Origin: Macrothele yani
Taxonomy: Eukaryota; Arthropoda; Arachnida; Araneae; Macrothelidae
DNA length: 64,000 nucleotides
Direction: 5' to 3'
Assembly: GCA_039090855.1 (NCBI GenBank)
Contig: CM077010.1
Coordinates: 43,728,905 to 43,792,904 of the forward strand
Under the pieces are notes generated by a model that searched no databases, had not been told where the DNA came from, and saw only the letters and a list, made by a program, of their open reading frames with translations. Below, one piece after another: positions 45,841-55,923 of the stretch. The translations under genes were made by a program, and so were the position numbers. The stretch's first letter is position 1, and each line of letters starts with the position of its first letter.

Positions 45841-46073
45841 ATTTACGTTTTTAAAAATTATCTGGATGAATCTAGTTTTTTTCGAAAAATATCAAACTTT
45901 TAGTGATACTTGAAAGTTGGCATCCGATGATGAACTTAGCGATTTGTGGAAAATATGATACATTTATAGACATACTAAAAACACTTTTTCATTTTGCGGG
46001 AAAATGTCAGAGAGGTCCCCTGTTATTCTCGACATTAATGCCACTCCCCCCCCCCCCATCACGAAAATCCTGG

Positions 46074-47515
46074 ATCGCCCCTGGAAGCAGCTTTGATACT
46101 TTAAATTTACATTATTCCTAAATTACTTGCCAACCGCACGAATCTGCACGATCCGACGTTTTATCCATAAAACACGTATTACAAAAATGATATTGTAAAA
46201 ACAACAGTTCATCGACATTTCTTTCTTGCTCACTACAAATCCTGCAGATTATTTATTCTAGCAGCCTTAAGTGCACAGCAGATTTTACCCACAACTGTAT
46301 ATGCTTTTTAGGAGGGGCGTAATATTATCTACCTGAAACGTGACTTTCCAGATCTGCAAAATGCATATTTCATGTAGCGAAGTATAGTTAATCCAGGAGA
46401 GATAACATTCGGAAGGCAAATTGTTCCAACTTAACATCTGTAACCTAACATGAGATAAATACAACATGAGAAAATCTAATGGTTTTTAGCAGAAGTCATT
46501 TACCACAGTTACTGTTCTCTTCTCAAGTAAGATTAGTAATATAATAGATCATAAGAAATGCAACAATTTTCATAACGAATTATTTTATGCGGTACAGAAG
46601 ATTTTATGACGCTGAATTGAGTGAAAATGTATGAAGGATTTCAGATTTTAACATCACCAGCTCCTAAACAGGAATATTTTTCGTGAGTTCGCTCGTGGTC
46701 TCAGACGCAGTTGAACATTTTTCAGCTCTGAATGGAAGATTAGGGGACGTAAAAGTGGGTAGAAAATGAAGCAAGTAAGGAGGAAATAAAAAGTAGCAGT
46801 GAGTAATCGGATTTACGCCAAAGGATTAGGAGCCCATTTAGGGAAAGCTTAAGATTTGGACAAAACTAGGCACCTGCAATAATTGATTGGAACCAGGGAA
46901 ATTTCCTTAATACCGTTTTCTGGTTTATGCTATCTTGCAGCTCGCAAATCCTTTTTTTTACGACAGGAGGTAAAACATCAAATTTAATGTTCCGGAATCT
47001 CCTGTGTTCGACAGAAAAAAAAACTGAATTGTAATGCTATAAAGAAATGCTGGGAAACTTTTGTTAACGCATGAAATGAAACTGAGCTTCCAATCTCCCA
47101 TTTATGTGTTTCTTAGAAATTGGGAATCTTCTTGGTTTTTATGGAGACTTAGCAATCACATAAGTCCCAGTCCAACAGAAGAAACCAAGTAGAATTTAAT
47201 CATAACTGATCGTTTGTTGTTTTATAAGCCAACGGTCTTGCTGCAGATTTTAAAGAAAAGTACAAGTTACTAAACACATTGACGGATTTTTGTGTTCCGT
47301 AAGACCGTGATCCATCATCACCTAGAAAAGAGGTAACGCGGATTTTACTATCATTAACCACCCGATGGAAAGACGTGAATAATTTCATGCTGAAATCACT
47401 AGATGTAACCGTCTCCGCATGATACTGAACATAGTCTAGAGTCAAAGTGAATGATGAGAATCACTTTAATTACACTACTATGAAATAATAATAAAAGTAT
47501 GAATATTTGTTAAAG
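46074..47515. other. Unassigned sequence with one unrecognised ORF
   Basis: No TE is recognised. The minus-strand frame 47,200-47,445 (81 codons; SSDFSMKLFTSFHRVV..) has a fairly even composition but matches nothing I know and has no visible splice context; it is recorded only as an open frame. Confidence 0.35.
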
Positions 47516-47580
47516 CATCACACAAGATCTTTCGTGCCAGCGACTGGCACATCATCAGGTTAAAGTTAAAATCCTGTGAT
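47500..47580 (-). ncRNA. Second hammerhead-like motif (minus strand)
   Basis: Minus strand: CTGATGA (47,558-47,552), a perfect 7-bp stem II GTGCCAG-TCG-CTGGCAC (47,550-47,534), GAAA (47,533-47,530) and then GATCTTG with a minimal stem III. Stem I is weak. The 2-base stem III loop would be strained in a monomer; dimeric forms are known for such PLE motifs. A Tc1 element begins 6 bp away and may have cut off the parent PLE. Confidence 0.6.
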
Positions 47581-47585
47581 ACATA

Positions 47586-48805
47586 CACTATCTACCAACA
47601 AGTAATTGGACACCCCTGCAATCGACGATATCTGCGGTCCTGATACACGTCACGGCCACCGCCGCTAAATATCGTGTGGGAAACAACAACGCAACCAGTC
47701 GCATGCAAGATGCCACGCAGTTCGGAGCTTTCTCATTTCGAGAAAGATGTAATCGTCGGGTATCGCAGAAATGGCCGATCCATACGTGACATATCCAGGG
47801 AGTTGAAGTACCCAAAATCGACAGTGGCCTACGTGATTGGCAAGTGGAAGATGAGAGGTGACTGTCGGAATGTGCCATGACCCGGCAGACCCACAAAACT
47901 GGGAGTTAGAGACTGACGGGTGCTGGACAGAGAAATTCGGAAGAACCGTTCCAAATCGATGGGCCACATCCGCGAGTAGTTTCAACAGGCATCCGGGAGT
48001 GTTCTTTCGATGAATACCATTCGTAAGGAAGCCCATGTGCTTGGTTATCATGGACGTGCTGCCACCCACAAGCCTTTGATCACCAAGTCCAATAGCGCTG
48101 CTCGGCCAACGTGGTGCAATGAACGTCGACAGTGGATAGTTGAACAGTGGAAACAGGTTCTCTGGAGCGACGAATCAAAGTTCACCCTCTACCGTTCGGA
48201 TGGCAGGGTCTGTGTTTGGCGTCTGCCTGGAGTACGCCTCCTGCCGGAATGTATTGTGCCAACTGTGAAGTTCGGCGGCTGTGGAATTATGCTATGGGGG
48301 TGTTTCTCCTGGTATGGCACGGGACCCTTGGTCGCAATTCCTGGTAGACTCAACGCCGAGACCTACTGCACCATTTTTGGTGACCATGCGCTTCCTAACG
48401 TTGTGGCAGTTTTACGGGGTGGACCTATGTTACTTTCAGGATGACAATGCCACCTGTCATGTAGTGAGGTCCACCATGGTTTGGTATGGTGACAATGGGG
48501 TTAATCGAATGGACTGGCCTGCGCAGAGCCCGGACCTTAACCCTATTGAGCACCTCTGGAACGAGTTGGAGCGTCGACTTAAGGGGTGCCCCCACCGTCC
48601 GAAATCAGTGAAGGAACTGACCTGTCTTCTCCAAGCCGAGTGGAAGAAAATACCGCTAGCCGTCGTACAACGCCTGGTTGAGAGTATGCTCCGGAGGGTC
48701 GCAGCTGTAATCGCCGCTCGTGGCGGCTCCACCAACTATTGAAGGTGAATAAACTTCGTTTTCCTTTGCTATCACAGGTGTCCAATTACTTGTTGGTAGA
48801 TAGTG
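47586..48805 (+). mobile_element. Tc1-like transposon with perfect inverted repeats
   Basis: CACTATCTACCAACAAGTAA continues to a perfect 29-bp inverted repeat ending ..TTGGACACC at both ends, each flanked by TA (47,584-47,585; 48,806-48,807). The length of 1,220 bp is compact. It is the best-preserved terminal structure in the window. Confidence 0.95.
47710..48742 (+). pseudogene. Tc1-like DD34E transposase, lightly broken
   Basis: MPRSSELSHFEKDVIVGY starts the first HTH (RSIRDISRELKYPKSTV). After stops at 47,878 and two more before 48,000, the same frame continues: NTIRKEAHVLGYHGRAA, WSDESKFTLY (first Asp), GGCGIMLWGCFSW. A frameshift near 48,410 leads to YFQDDNATCHV (second Asp) and LNPIEHLWNELERR (Glu); 34 residues separate the last two, as in DD34E. 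The tail AARGGSTNY is typical. Three stops and one shift inactivate it, but all catalytic residues remain. Confidence 0.93.
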
Positions 48806-48809
48806 TATA

Positions 48810-49660
48810 TTATATACTGTATCATAGAATTTTATTTTTTTCTATCAAATATAACGCAAGAACTTTCTCAGATTCAACTGCCCTTTCACGTTTCTGGAAA
48901 CGAGGAACACACATACCTCCATGGGATGAATGAATCCTGTGTCATATCTAGTTACAATACTAAAAACTCAACTTTATTTTAGGAGAGTTTGTACATTAGG
49001 GCGGAGAGCAAACATTTTTTTTTTTTTCGAATTTCGATATGCCCTAGTGCGCAAAAGTTGTGTATTGCTACGTAAACCATGGGCAAAAAATTTAGTGAAA
49101 TTCAAATAGTATCTTACGGTTCCACTTTACCACCAAAATTTCGATATTTGGGCAAAAATCGCCACATTTTCATGTCCGTTGTGAGAAAAGAACAGTGTTC
49201 GTTACAGACCTTTCCCGGTGCGCAAAAACCATCTGTTGGTATCTAAAAGATGTGCACAATTTTTCAAGCAAAGCAACTAATATCTTAAGATTCCAATTTA
49301 ATGCAACAATACTCCATGTTTAAGGAAAATTGCAATACTTTGACACCTAGTGTTTACCATAGGATTTGTTTCCTAGTTGTGTTAGTGTGTGCACTACTGC
49401 ACTGAAAGCACAACATATTGTGCAAACGTGCAGTAGTGCACACTGCACACGGTGTAGCTCGTCACATTTTTCATGTTTGAGAAAAGTCCCAGAACTATTG
49501 TATTTCAAATTTAAGGAAAGCAAAAAATGCTATCAGGTCGCGTTTCGGACACACTAACAGCAACAGAACCACGAAACTTTGTAGGCATGTAGTGCGATGA
49601 CCGAAGTTTTGCACCTCGTTGTCCTTTTTTAGCACATCTTTTGTAAAAAAAGATCGTGCT
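48810..49660. other. Non-coding sequence with diverged ~175-bp duplication and hairpin
   Basis: AAAATTTCGATAT/TGCGCAAAA blocks at about 49,025-49,190 recur in degenerate form at about 49,200-49,340. A hairpin lies at 49,387-49,443. No gene is recognised. Confidence 0.4.
49387..49443. repeat. 16-bp-stem hairpin with inner hairpin
   Basis: GTGTGCACTACTGCAC (49,387-49,402) pairs perfectly with GTGCAGTAGTGCACAC (49,428-49,443). The 25-base loop itself contains GCACAA...TTGTGC. Confidence 0.9.
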
Positions 49661-49669
49661 TATGTTACC

Positions 49670-51480
49670 GGTTACGTCCGTCCGTCCGTCCGTCTGTCCG
49701 CCTGTACCACGATATCTCTGCACCTATTAGTCCGATTTGAAAAATTATTTTTGCGTTGGGAAGTTTGAAATGTGCGAATGATGATCCTCTATTTCGTTTT
49801 TTTTACGATATACAATTTTGCCGCTAGAGGGCGTAAATGCAGATGATGTCGAATTCAAAAATACGTTTTATTCCACATATTTGCTCCTAAACAAGCAATT
49901 GAAAAAAAAACTATCTTTCGATTCCATTTATATCGAAGAGTGTTTTAGATATAGTTACTTTTTCAAATTACGTATGGATTTTCCGCTAGGGGGCATAAAA
50001 TTAAAGTACATTTTCCTCGATAACTCTTCTTCTAAAACTCCGATTTGAAAAATTATTTCTTCAGCGGATACACCTGCTGATGGAAATTCTTTTACATATA
50101 ATTTCACATTTTTGGTAAAGAATACTTTGGCCACCAGGGGGCGTAAGGGTTAATCTTTGCTTCTGATGTATTTGCCATAAACTCTGAGCTTCTAAAATAT
50201 CGATTGAAAAAATTATTTCTTGGACTGATGCCACTCACATCGATAAACCTTTTCGGAATATTTTCTTCTTAAAATACTCCACATTTTCTCCGCCAGGGGG
50301 CGTAGATTTATATCTTATTTTTGTCAATATCTCTACCTCTAGTAGTCCGATTTGAAAAATTCCTTCTTTGTTGGATAGTGTTTTCAGTGTCACATGTGTT
50401 TCATATAATTTCAAAATTTTCAAGTAATTCATAGACTTTCCGCTAAGGGACGTAACGGTAAATTCCGTTTCCCCTATATCTCTGCTTCTAAATCTCCGAT
50501 TTGAAAAATTCTTTCTGCGCCGTATACAGCTTCTGATGGGAAAATTGTTTGCATATAATTTCTAATTTAAGTAAAAAAATGGTTTGGCCACCAGGGTCGG
50601 AAATCTTAATTTCCGCTTCTGATGTATTTGCAGCAAAATATAAGCTTCTGAATTCTTGATTGAAAAAAACGTCGTTTGTAGACCGATACTACTCATGTCG
50701 ACAAACCTTTTAGAGACATTTTCTTCTTGAAATAATGCATGGTTTCTATGCCAGGGGGCGTAGATGTATATCTTATTTTTGTCAACATCTCTACTTCTAG
50801 AAGTCCGATTTGAAAAATTCCTTCTTTGTTGGATAGTGTTTCCAATGCTAAATGTTTTTCCTATAAATTCACAATTTTCAAGTGAATCATAGACCTTTCC
50901 GCTAGGGGGCACAAAGTTAAATTGCGGTTTCTGCGTTATTTCTGCTTCTAAAACTCAGATTTGAAAATTTCTTCCTGTACCGCATACAAGACCGGATGGA
51001 AAATATTTTTCACATAATTTCTAATGTTTTGTAAAGAATGGTTTGGCCACCAGGGAGCATAAGTGTTAATTTCTGCTTCTGATGTCATTGTAGCAAAATC
51101 TGGGCTCCTGAAAAATCAACTAATTTTTTTTTCTCGGACCGATACCGGTCATATTGAAAAACCTTTTGAGAATACTTTCTTCCCAAAACAATGCATGGTT
51201 TTCCCACCTGGGGGCGAAAAGTCACATCTCATTTTTGTTTATATCTTTGTTTCTAAGAGTCCGATTTGAAAAAATATTTCTGTGTGGGAGAGCGTTTCGG
51301 TGCGAAATGTTTCTCATATAAATTAATATTTTTCTTAACGCATAAGTCTGCAACCAGAGGGCGTAAGCTCACGATTCCGTTTACAGCAATATCTGAGGGA
51401 TTAAAAACCCGACTGAAAAACTTCTTTCTTCCGTCAGATACTATTGTTTTCCATACCGGTTCCATTAACTTTGAATAGCC
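49670..51480 (+). repeat. ~153-bp tandem array with ~458-bp three-unit higher-order repeat
   Basis: Eleven units, each with CCGATTTGAAAAATT and a GC-rich core such as CCACCAGGGGGCG or CCGCTAGGGGGC in otherwise AT-rich DNA. Cores start near 49,821, 49,983, 50,131, 50,290, 50,440, 50,587, 50,749, 50,899, 51,047, 51,207 and 51,352. Every third core is most alike. GTCCGTCCGTCCGTCCGTCT sits at the left edge (49,676-49,698). Confidence 0.9.
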
Positions 51481-51906
51481 TCGATAAATTTAATTTGCGT
51501 CAGAACGGATTCAAAAGACTTGCTTATACACCTGAAAAGTTGGTATCATCTTTCTTATTTGAATTTCGATTTAGTTTACGAGAAATGAAATTTCTAAATT
51601 TCAGAAAATTCTCTATTTTGCGATGGAATCCATTTAATAAACGGATATATAGCAAACTATAAATCATAACGCATTGCAACTTTTACAGCATAAACTTACA
51701 ACTATCGTCCCTGTTTTACAAAAAAATTTAAGAAAAAGTCATTTTCTGATTTTTAAGCATTTTTAAAGACGAAAAGGAAAGAAACGAACGGCTTCTCTGT
51801 CTTCACGATAACCACAGAGGATCGTTCTGGTCCCGTGACCTGCTGCCATGGTGATGCAGAGAATTCGTTATGCATATGTTTTGTTGATAAAGCTATCTCA
51901 GTTGCT
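51481..51906. other. Unassigned non-coding sequence
   Basis: No gene, RNA or repeat is recognised. Confidence 0.4.
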
Positions 51907-52422
51907 TAAGGTGGGCATCAAGTAATTTTGCTTCCTATACTTCCAATGGAAAAACTTCTGTACACATTTTCTTCACAATTAATGCGTTCCCAAGGATGAA
52001 TATTTGAACATCGATTAAAATAGCTAAATTTTATAACTTGGAATACTTAATATTTTCTAAAACATAACCATAATTATGCAATCCAACATTTGTTTGTCTA
52101 CTGACGTCATCAAAGTACAGGTCGCGCCATCTTTTTTCTGGTTCCAACACCACCAAAGGAAAAGTTATTGATTTCTTATATAATTATCGTTATGTTTTAG
52201 AAAATATTAAGTATTCCAAGTTATAATATGAAGTTATTTTAATCGATGTTCAAATTTTCAATATTGGGAACATAGTAATTATGAAACGACCGTAGTACAC
52301 ATTGTGTACAATGTGTGCTACGCTCGTTTCCAGAGTAGCAAGCCAAGAGGCACAGCCCCTAGTCTTTCTATTCTAAAAAAAGTAACTTACTTGACTTCCA
52401 CCTTAACGGTTTAACATTACGG
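51907..52422. mobile_element. Long-TIR element, copy 2, with internal insertion
   Basis: Left TTAAGGTGGGCATCAAGTAA, right inverted (TTAAGGTGGAAGTCAAGTAA on the minus strand). Same family as 19,666-20,279. TTAA is present at both tips. About 85 bp at 52,287-52,370, ending CAGCCCCTAGT, interrupt the right arm. Confidence 0.75.
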
Positions 52423-52965
52423 TTTACGGAAATGCCATTTGGATTGCTTTTGTTTTCCTTAGTGGTAAATTTAGTAAGTGCTATAAGTTCAAACGACAAA
52501 AGTTCGACGTTCCAAAAATTAACGACAGTAAAAACAACCACTGAAATTTCGGAATAACAAGCTTTATTTGCTTAGACATGCAATTAAAATTTAAATTTAT
52601 ATGAATTTTCCAGTTTTTATTTCATGTGATATACTTGGAGATCAGGCTGCAGGGCCCGAGCGCTACTCTGGAAACGAGCGTAGCGAGTCTAGATGCGCAG
52701 CCCCTAGTTAAATAAAAAGGCATGAAGTTCTAGAAGATAGGGTTTATCTCTAGAGAGAGGTTTATGATCAGTCCAACTGAAATGATAGAGAGAAAGAAAT
52801 TGATTTGCCGTAATTTCCTAAAACTTGTCTGTTATGTGAAATTTTCTGTTTAGGGTACACAGCAAATTTTTTGGCTGCCATTTAGTTCAGATACATTGGC
52901 CGCTTAAAGGATTAATTTAAGTAGATATGAATCCATTCATGGTTCTTGCAGATGAAGGACTTTAT
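52423..52965. other. Unassigned sequence with a second CAGCCCCTAGT end
   Basis: GGAAACGAGCGTAGCGAGTC near 52,670 followed by GCGCAGCCCCTAGT (to 52,709) parallels the insertion end at 52,355-52,370. Nothing else is recognised. Confidence 0.4.
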
Positions 52966-53124
52966 AACGAAGTAAATTTCTCCGTCATTTTTGGTCTACG
53001 CCGGGATTCGAACCCGAGGCCGCTTATTCCGGAACAAGTCGCTCTACCAACTGAGCTACGCAGACAATTATTCTGATTCCTATCTGTCTTTATGTCGTGT
53101 GCGTCCTGCTGGCAGGTACGTCAC
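52966..53124 (-). repeat. tRNA-like repeat, copy 2
   Basis: Same ~158-bp repeat as 3,817-3,975. The box B is better preserved here (GGGTTCGAATCCC), and the acceptor stem GTCTGCG/CGTAGAC and D-arm GCTCAGTTGGTAGAGC pair fully. The six-base anticodon loop is shared with copy 1. Confidence 0.7.
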
Positions 53125-53484
53125 AACTTGATAAGACATAAGAATGGATGGTAGTCAAAAATACATATTACGGTTTCAGCCAAAAATAGGTATTAGAATT
53201 CCCAAATTTGAATGGAACCAACTAGTTTTCAGTTCGGGGATGTTTTACCACCTTTAGACACAAACAAAACCTCATTTGAACAGCGAATGTCAGGATAGGC
53301 AAATTCGTTATCTTATCACTATTAAATTGTTATAACAAAATCTAAAGCTTACACAGAAAGACAAAGCATTACGACCAGGGCGTTTTTATGCAAATTGACT
53401 CACCTGCATGTAAACTACAGTGCGTGTGGAGAGTAATGAAACGGTATAAATACCTCCTGCCGTAGGCGTAGCCAAGTGGGGAGC

Positions 53485-53720
53485 CGCGGATGGCTTAGTG
53501 GTTAGTGGGTCCCCAGGTTCAAGCCTGGGCTGATCTTTCAGAGATGGTGTGATTTACTAACAATCGCTGAATATCCGCCGTGCATCGGACGAGCACGTAA
53601 AGTTACGGCCCCCAGGCTGGACCCACTGGTTAAATGGGTATCCTTTCCTATGTCCTCCCTGAAATTCTCTCACCCATCTATGTGCAATATCGTACTTGTA
53701 CGGTGGCGCCATCTACTGTA
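53485..53720 (+). repeat. tRNA-derived SINE-like repeat (family 2)
   Basis: GATGGCTTAGTGGTTAG (box A-like) and CAGGTTCAAGCCTG (box B) about 20 bp apart, shorter than in a tRNA, followed by a body with ACGAGCACGTAAAGTTACGG, a phrase often seen in arthropod SINE bodies. No target duplication or second copy is seen, so this is tentative. Confidence 0.45.
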
Positions 53721-53959
53721 CTCTAATCTCACTACAAACTGTTCTGTCAAAAGTCGCTAGACTTGCTCTCATTCCTTCCGTTTCTGTGTCCTGCCCAAAA
53801 GGCGATCTCGCTGTAGGTGGCTGGGACCTAGACTCTACTACCTGTGGACGGAAGTCCTACAAGAAAATGACGCTGACCCCCCCCCGTAGCCAAGTGGGTG
53901 GCATATCCTCGGATCCGGACCCCTTTGAGAAGGATTGAGTACGGATTTAAAGCGATATA

Positions 53960-54300
53960 CACTAATGAGCCATTACATTATAACCACCTATCTAATAAAC
54001 TATAGGACCCCATTTAGCTCGCAAAACAGCGGCCACTCGGCAAGGAATCGATTCGATGAGGTTGTGATAGGTATCCTGGGGTATTTGCTACAATAATGTC
54101 AACAGCAGGTCCCACAGTTCCAGTACATTTCGGGGTGGTGATGATTTAGCGCGAACCCGTTTTTCCAAGTCGAACCACAAATCTTCGATTGGGTTCATGT
54201 CATGTGAATTTGGAGGCCATGGGATTAACAGAAAGTCATGTGGTGTAACTTGGTAGGTTATATTTTGGGTGTGGGAACGCTCAAAAAATGTTCTCATATA
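53960..54300 (-). pseudogene. Truncated Tc1 with transposase C-terminus
   Basis: Left terminus CACTAATGAGCCATTACATT beside TA matches the 27,436 element. The minus strand encodes HDMNPIEDLWFDLEKRVRA (catalytic Glu) and, after a stop, IPQDTYHNLIESIPCRV to the end. The element breaks off at about 54,300. Confidence 0.88.
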
Positions 54301-54514
54301 AATTAATGGTAATTGGTTCTTCGCTTTTCACCATTTAGGATGACGAAAGGCTTCATAGGATGGGGCTACTTTCGGATAGCGGGGGAAACCGGTATTTCAA
54401 ACGTTTGTCACGCTACTGTGCTAACTAGTTAGTGCCTAAAGGACTAAATAAAACGTTGAAGTTTGAGTAACTTAACTGCCCATTTAGTAAATCTAAGCTT
54501 AAATCTGAGATTTA

Positions 54515-55265
54515 CTTAAATAGTATAACTATACAAGTGATCCGAATTTCTTGTCGTAGAACAGAAGTCAAAGTTTCCAAGTTTTCGCACGTCAACCAGA
54601 TAGCTTTTTCAAGGAAGGTAGACATCAAACTGCAAACTAAATAATAGAACGCTTCAACAATTTCAACGCGGTGACTTGACGTGACAATAAACGAACAGGA
54701 GGTGCGAACGTATTTAGGCATTCAAAAACACGAAGCGTTATGTTCGTTTATCACGCGGAATCATGGAAGAAAAACAAAAGGTATTAACTTCTTGAAGAAC
54801 TGGTTCCAAACCCGTGGCAACTCTAGCGAGACGCTATCATTGCATGACTTGCTGTTGGTTATGATCTGCATAGTTTCACGAATGGCAGTAGATTTTGGAG
54901 TGGAGTACGAAGCTAATTTCTTTTTGTCATCCCATATAGGAGCAGCGAACTTTAACTTCATTTCTCTGGATAGGGACGTGGTTACTCTGCCGTATTTAAT
55001 TTCCCCTTTATGTTCGTTAACTCTAATTCCAAATGAACGTTTCGTAATTCTAGTGTAGCATCGCTTGGAGTCGTCCGGATATCGTAGAAAAATGCTATAA
55101 ACACCTGCTTCATTGGAAGGTGGGGCCTTGTCAGTGTCTACCTTCCTTGAAAAAGCCGTCTGGTTGATGTGCAAATAGGCCTGGTTATGTGAAAGCTTGG
55201 AAACTTTGATTTCTATTCTACGCCAAGAAATTCGGATCACTAGTATAGTTATATTATTTAAGTAT
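54515..55265 (-). mobile_element. Truncated PLE flanked by inverted terminal repeats
   Basis: 54,519-54,620 and 55,136-55,262 are inverted copies of a ~105-125-bp repeat (outer AAATAGTATAACTATAC, inner CTTTTTCAAGGAAGGTAGAC). Between them lies only the GIY-YIG coding end. Terminal repeats in inverted orientation with a truncated body are a known PLE arrangement. Confidence 0.85.
54761..55140 (-). pseudogene. PLE GIY-YIG domain fragment
   Basis: NEAGVYSIFLRYPDDSKRCY then TRITKRSFGIRVNEHKGEI. Compared with the 17.7-kb copy the YIG motif is mutated (YTRI for YIGM), so the endonuclease is dead. Ends VWNQFFKK. Confidence 0.85.
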
Positions 55266-55467
55266 AGTTGGTGTACAGTTACTTGTTATTTAATTAAATC
55301 TAAGATTTTCAATAATTAATCAAACGTCACTTATTGTTGCTGTTCTAGGTAAACTGACTTTGCACATATTGTTATAACCTTAAAATATTCCAAATTGGAA
55401 TACCCGATATTGCATACGAAGCGTATATGAAAGCTCCAAAAACGTTATCCATCCTACACGCACACAA

Positions 55468-55923
55468 TTAAAAATAATATAAAACCTATTTAACAGGCTA
55501 ACTCTGTCCCTAACGCTTTGACATCAACGCTCTGACGTCATTACTACTTGCTGAGCCATCTGCTTTTATCCAGTAACCAAAGTCAGAACTGAGCTCATCG
55601 CTATCGCACGATACCTAAAATCAAGGAGAAATACCGGAAAATAAAATACACTTAGTAAAACAAACGACTTCATCTTTGGCAACACGCACGTGCTTGAACT
55701 CTGCGACGTTTGTTCTGTTACGTAGGCGTTGGTTTATTTCATTTCTTTCCATTTCAGAGTAATTTCGTAGAAAAGAATCAGCTTTTTTTATTTCATAAAA
55801 AAGAAGAAGTAAAATTGTAAGAGGCATAGTTTTAATTCAGTCACAGCTTTAATTTAAATTTCAGGCATAGTTTTGATTCAGTCACAGCTTTTCCACCCTT
55901 GCATGGCACGGGCTGTACGCTAG
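55468..55923 (+). mobile_element. Helitron-like non-autonomous element, copy 2
   Basis: Right end: CCCTTGC-ATG-GCACGGG hairpin (one mismatch), seven bases, CTAG (55,920-55,923), then T. Collinear with 7,869-8,774 minus its 440-bp insertion. Confidence 0.6.

Larger units (their letters stand above)
40822..46073 (+). mobile_element. hAT-type transposon carrying nested insertions (proposed)
   Basis: The left edge TGGGGCGTATCCAAAGG and the right edge, which reads CAGGGGCGATCCAGGATTTT on the minus strand, resemble hAT termini. A ZMYM1/DUF4371-type hAT reading frame lies inside on the plus strand, split by other elements. I could not find a matching 8-bp target duplication, so the outer limits are provisional. 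Confidence 0.5.

Noticed and set aside
52980..53065. Functional tRNA gene on the minus strand
   Set aside because: The stems look good, but the anticodon loop has six bases and a second copy shares long flanks, so it is a repeat.
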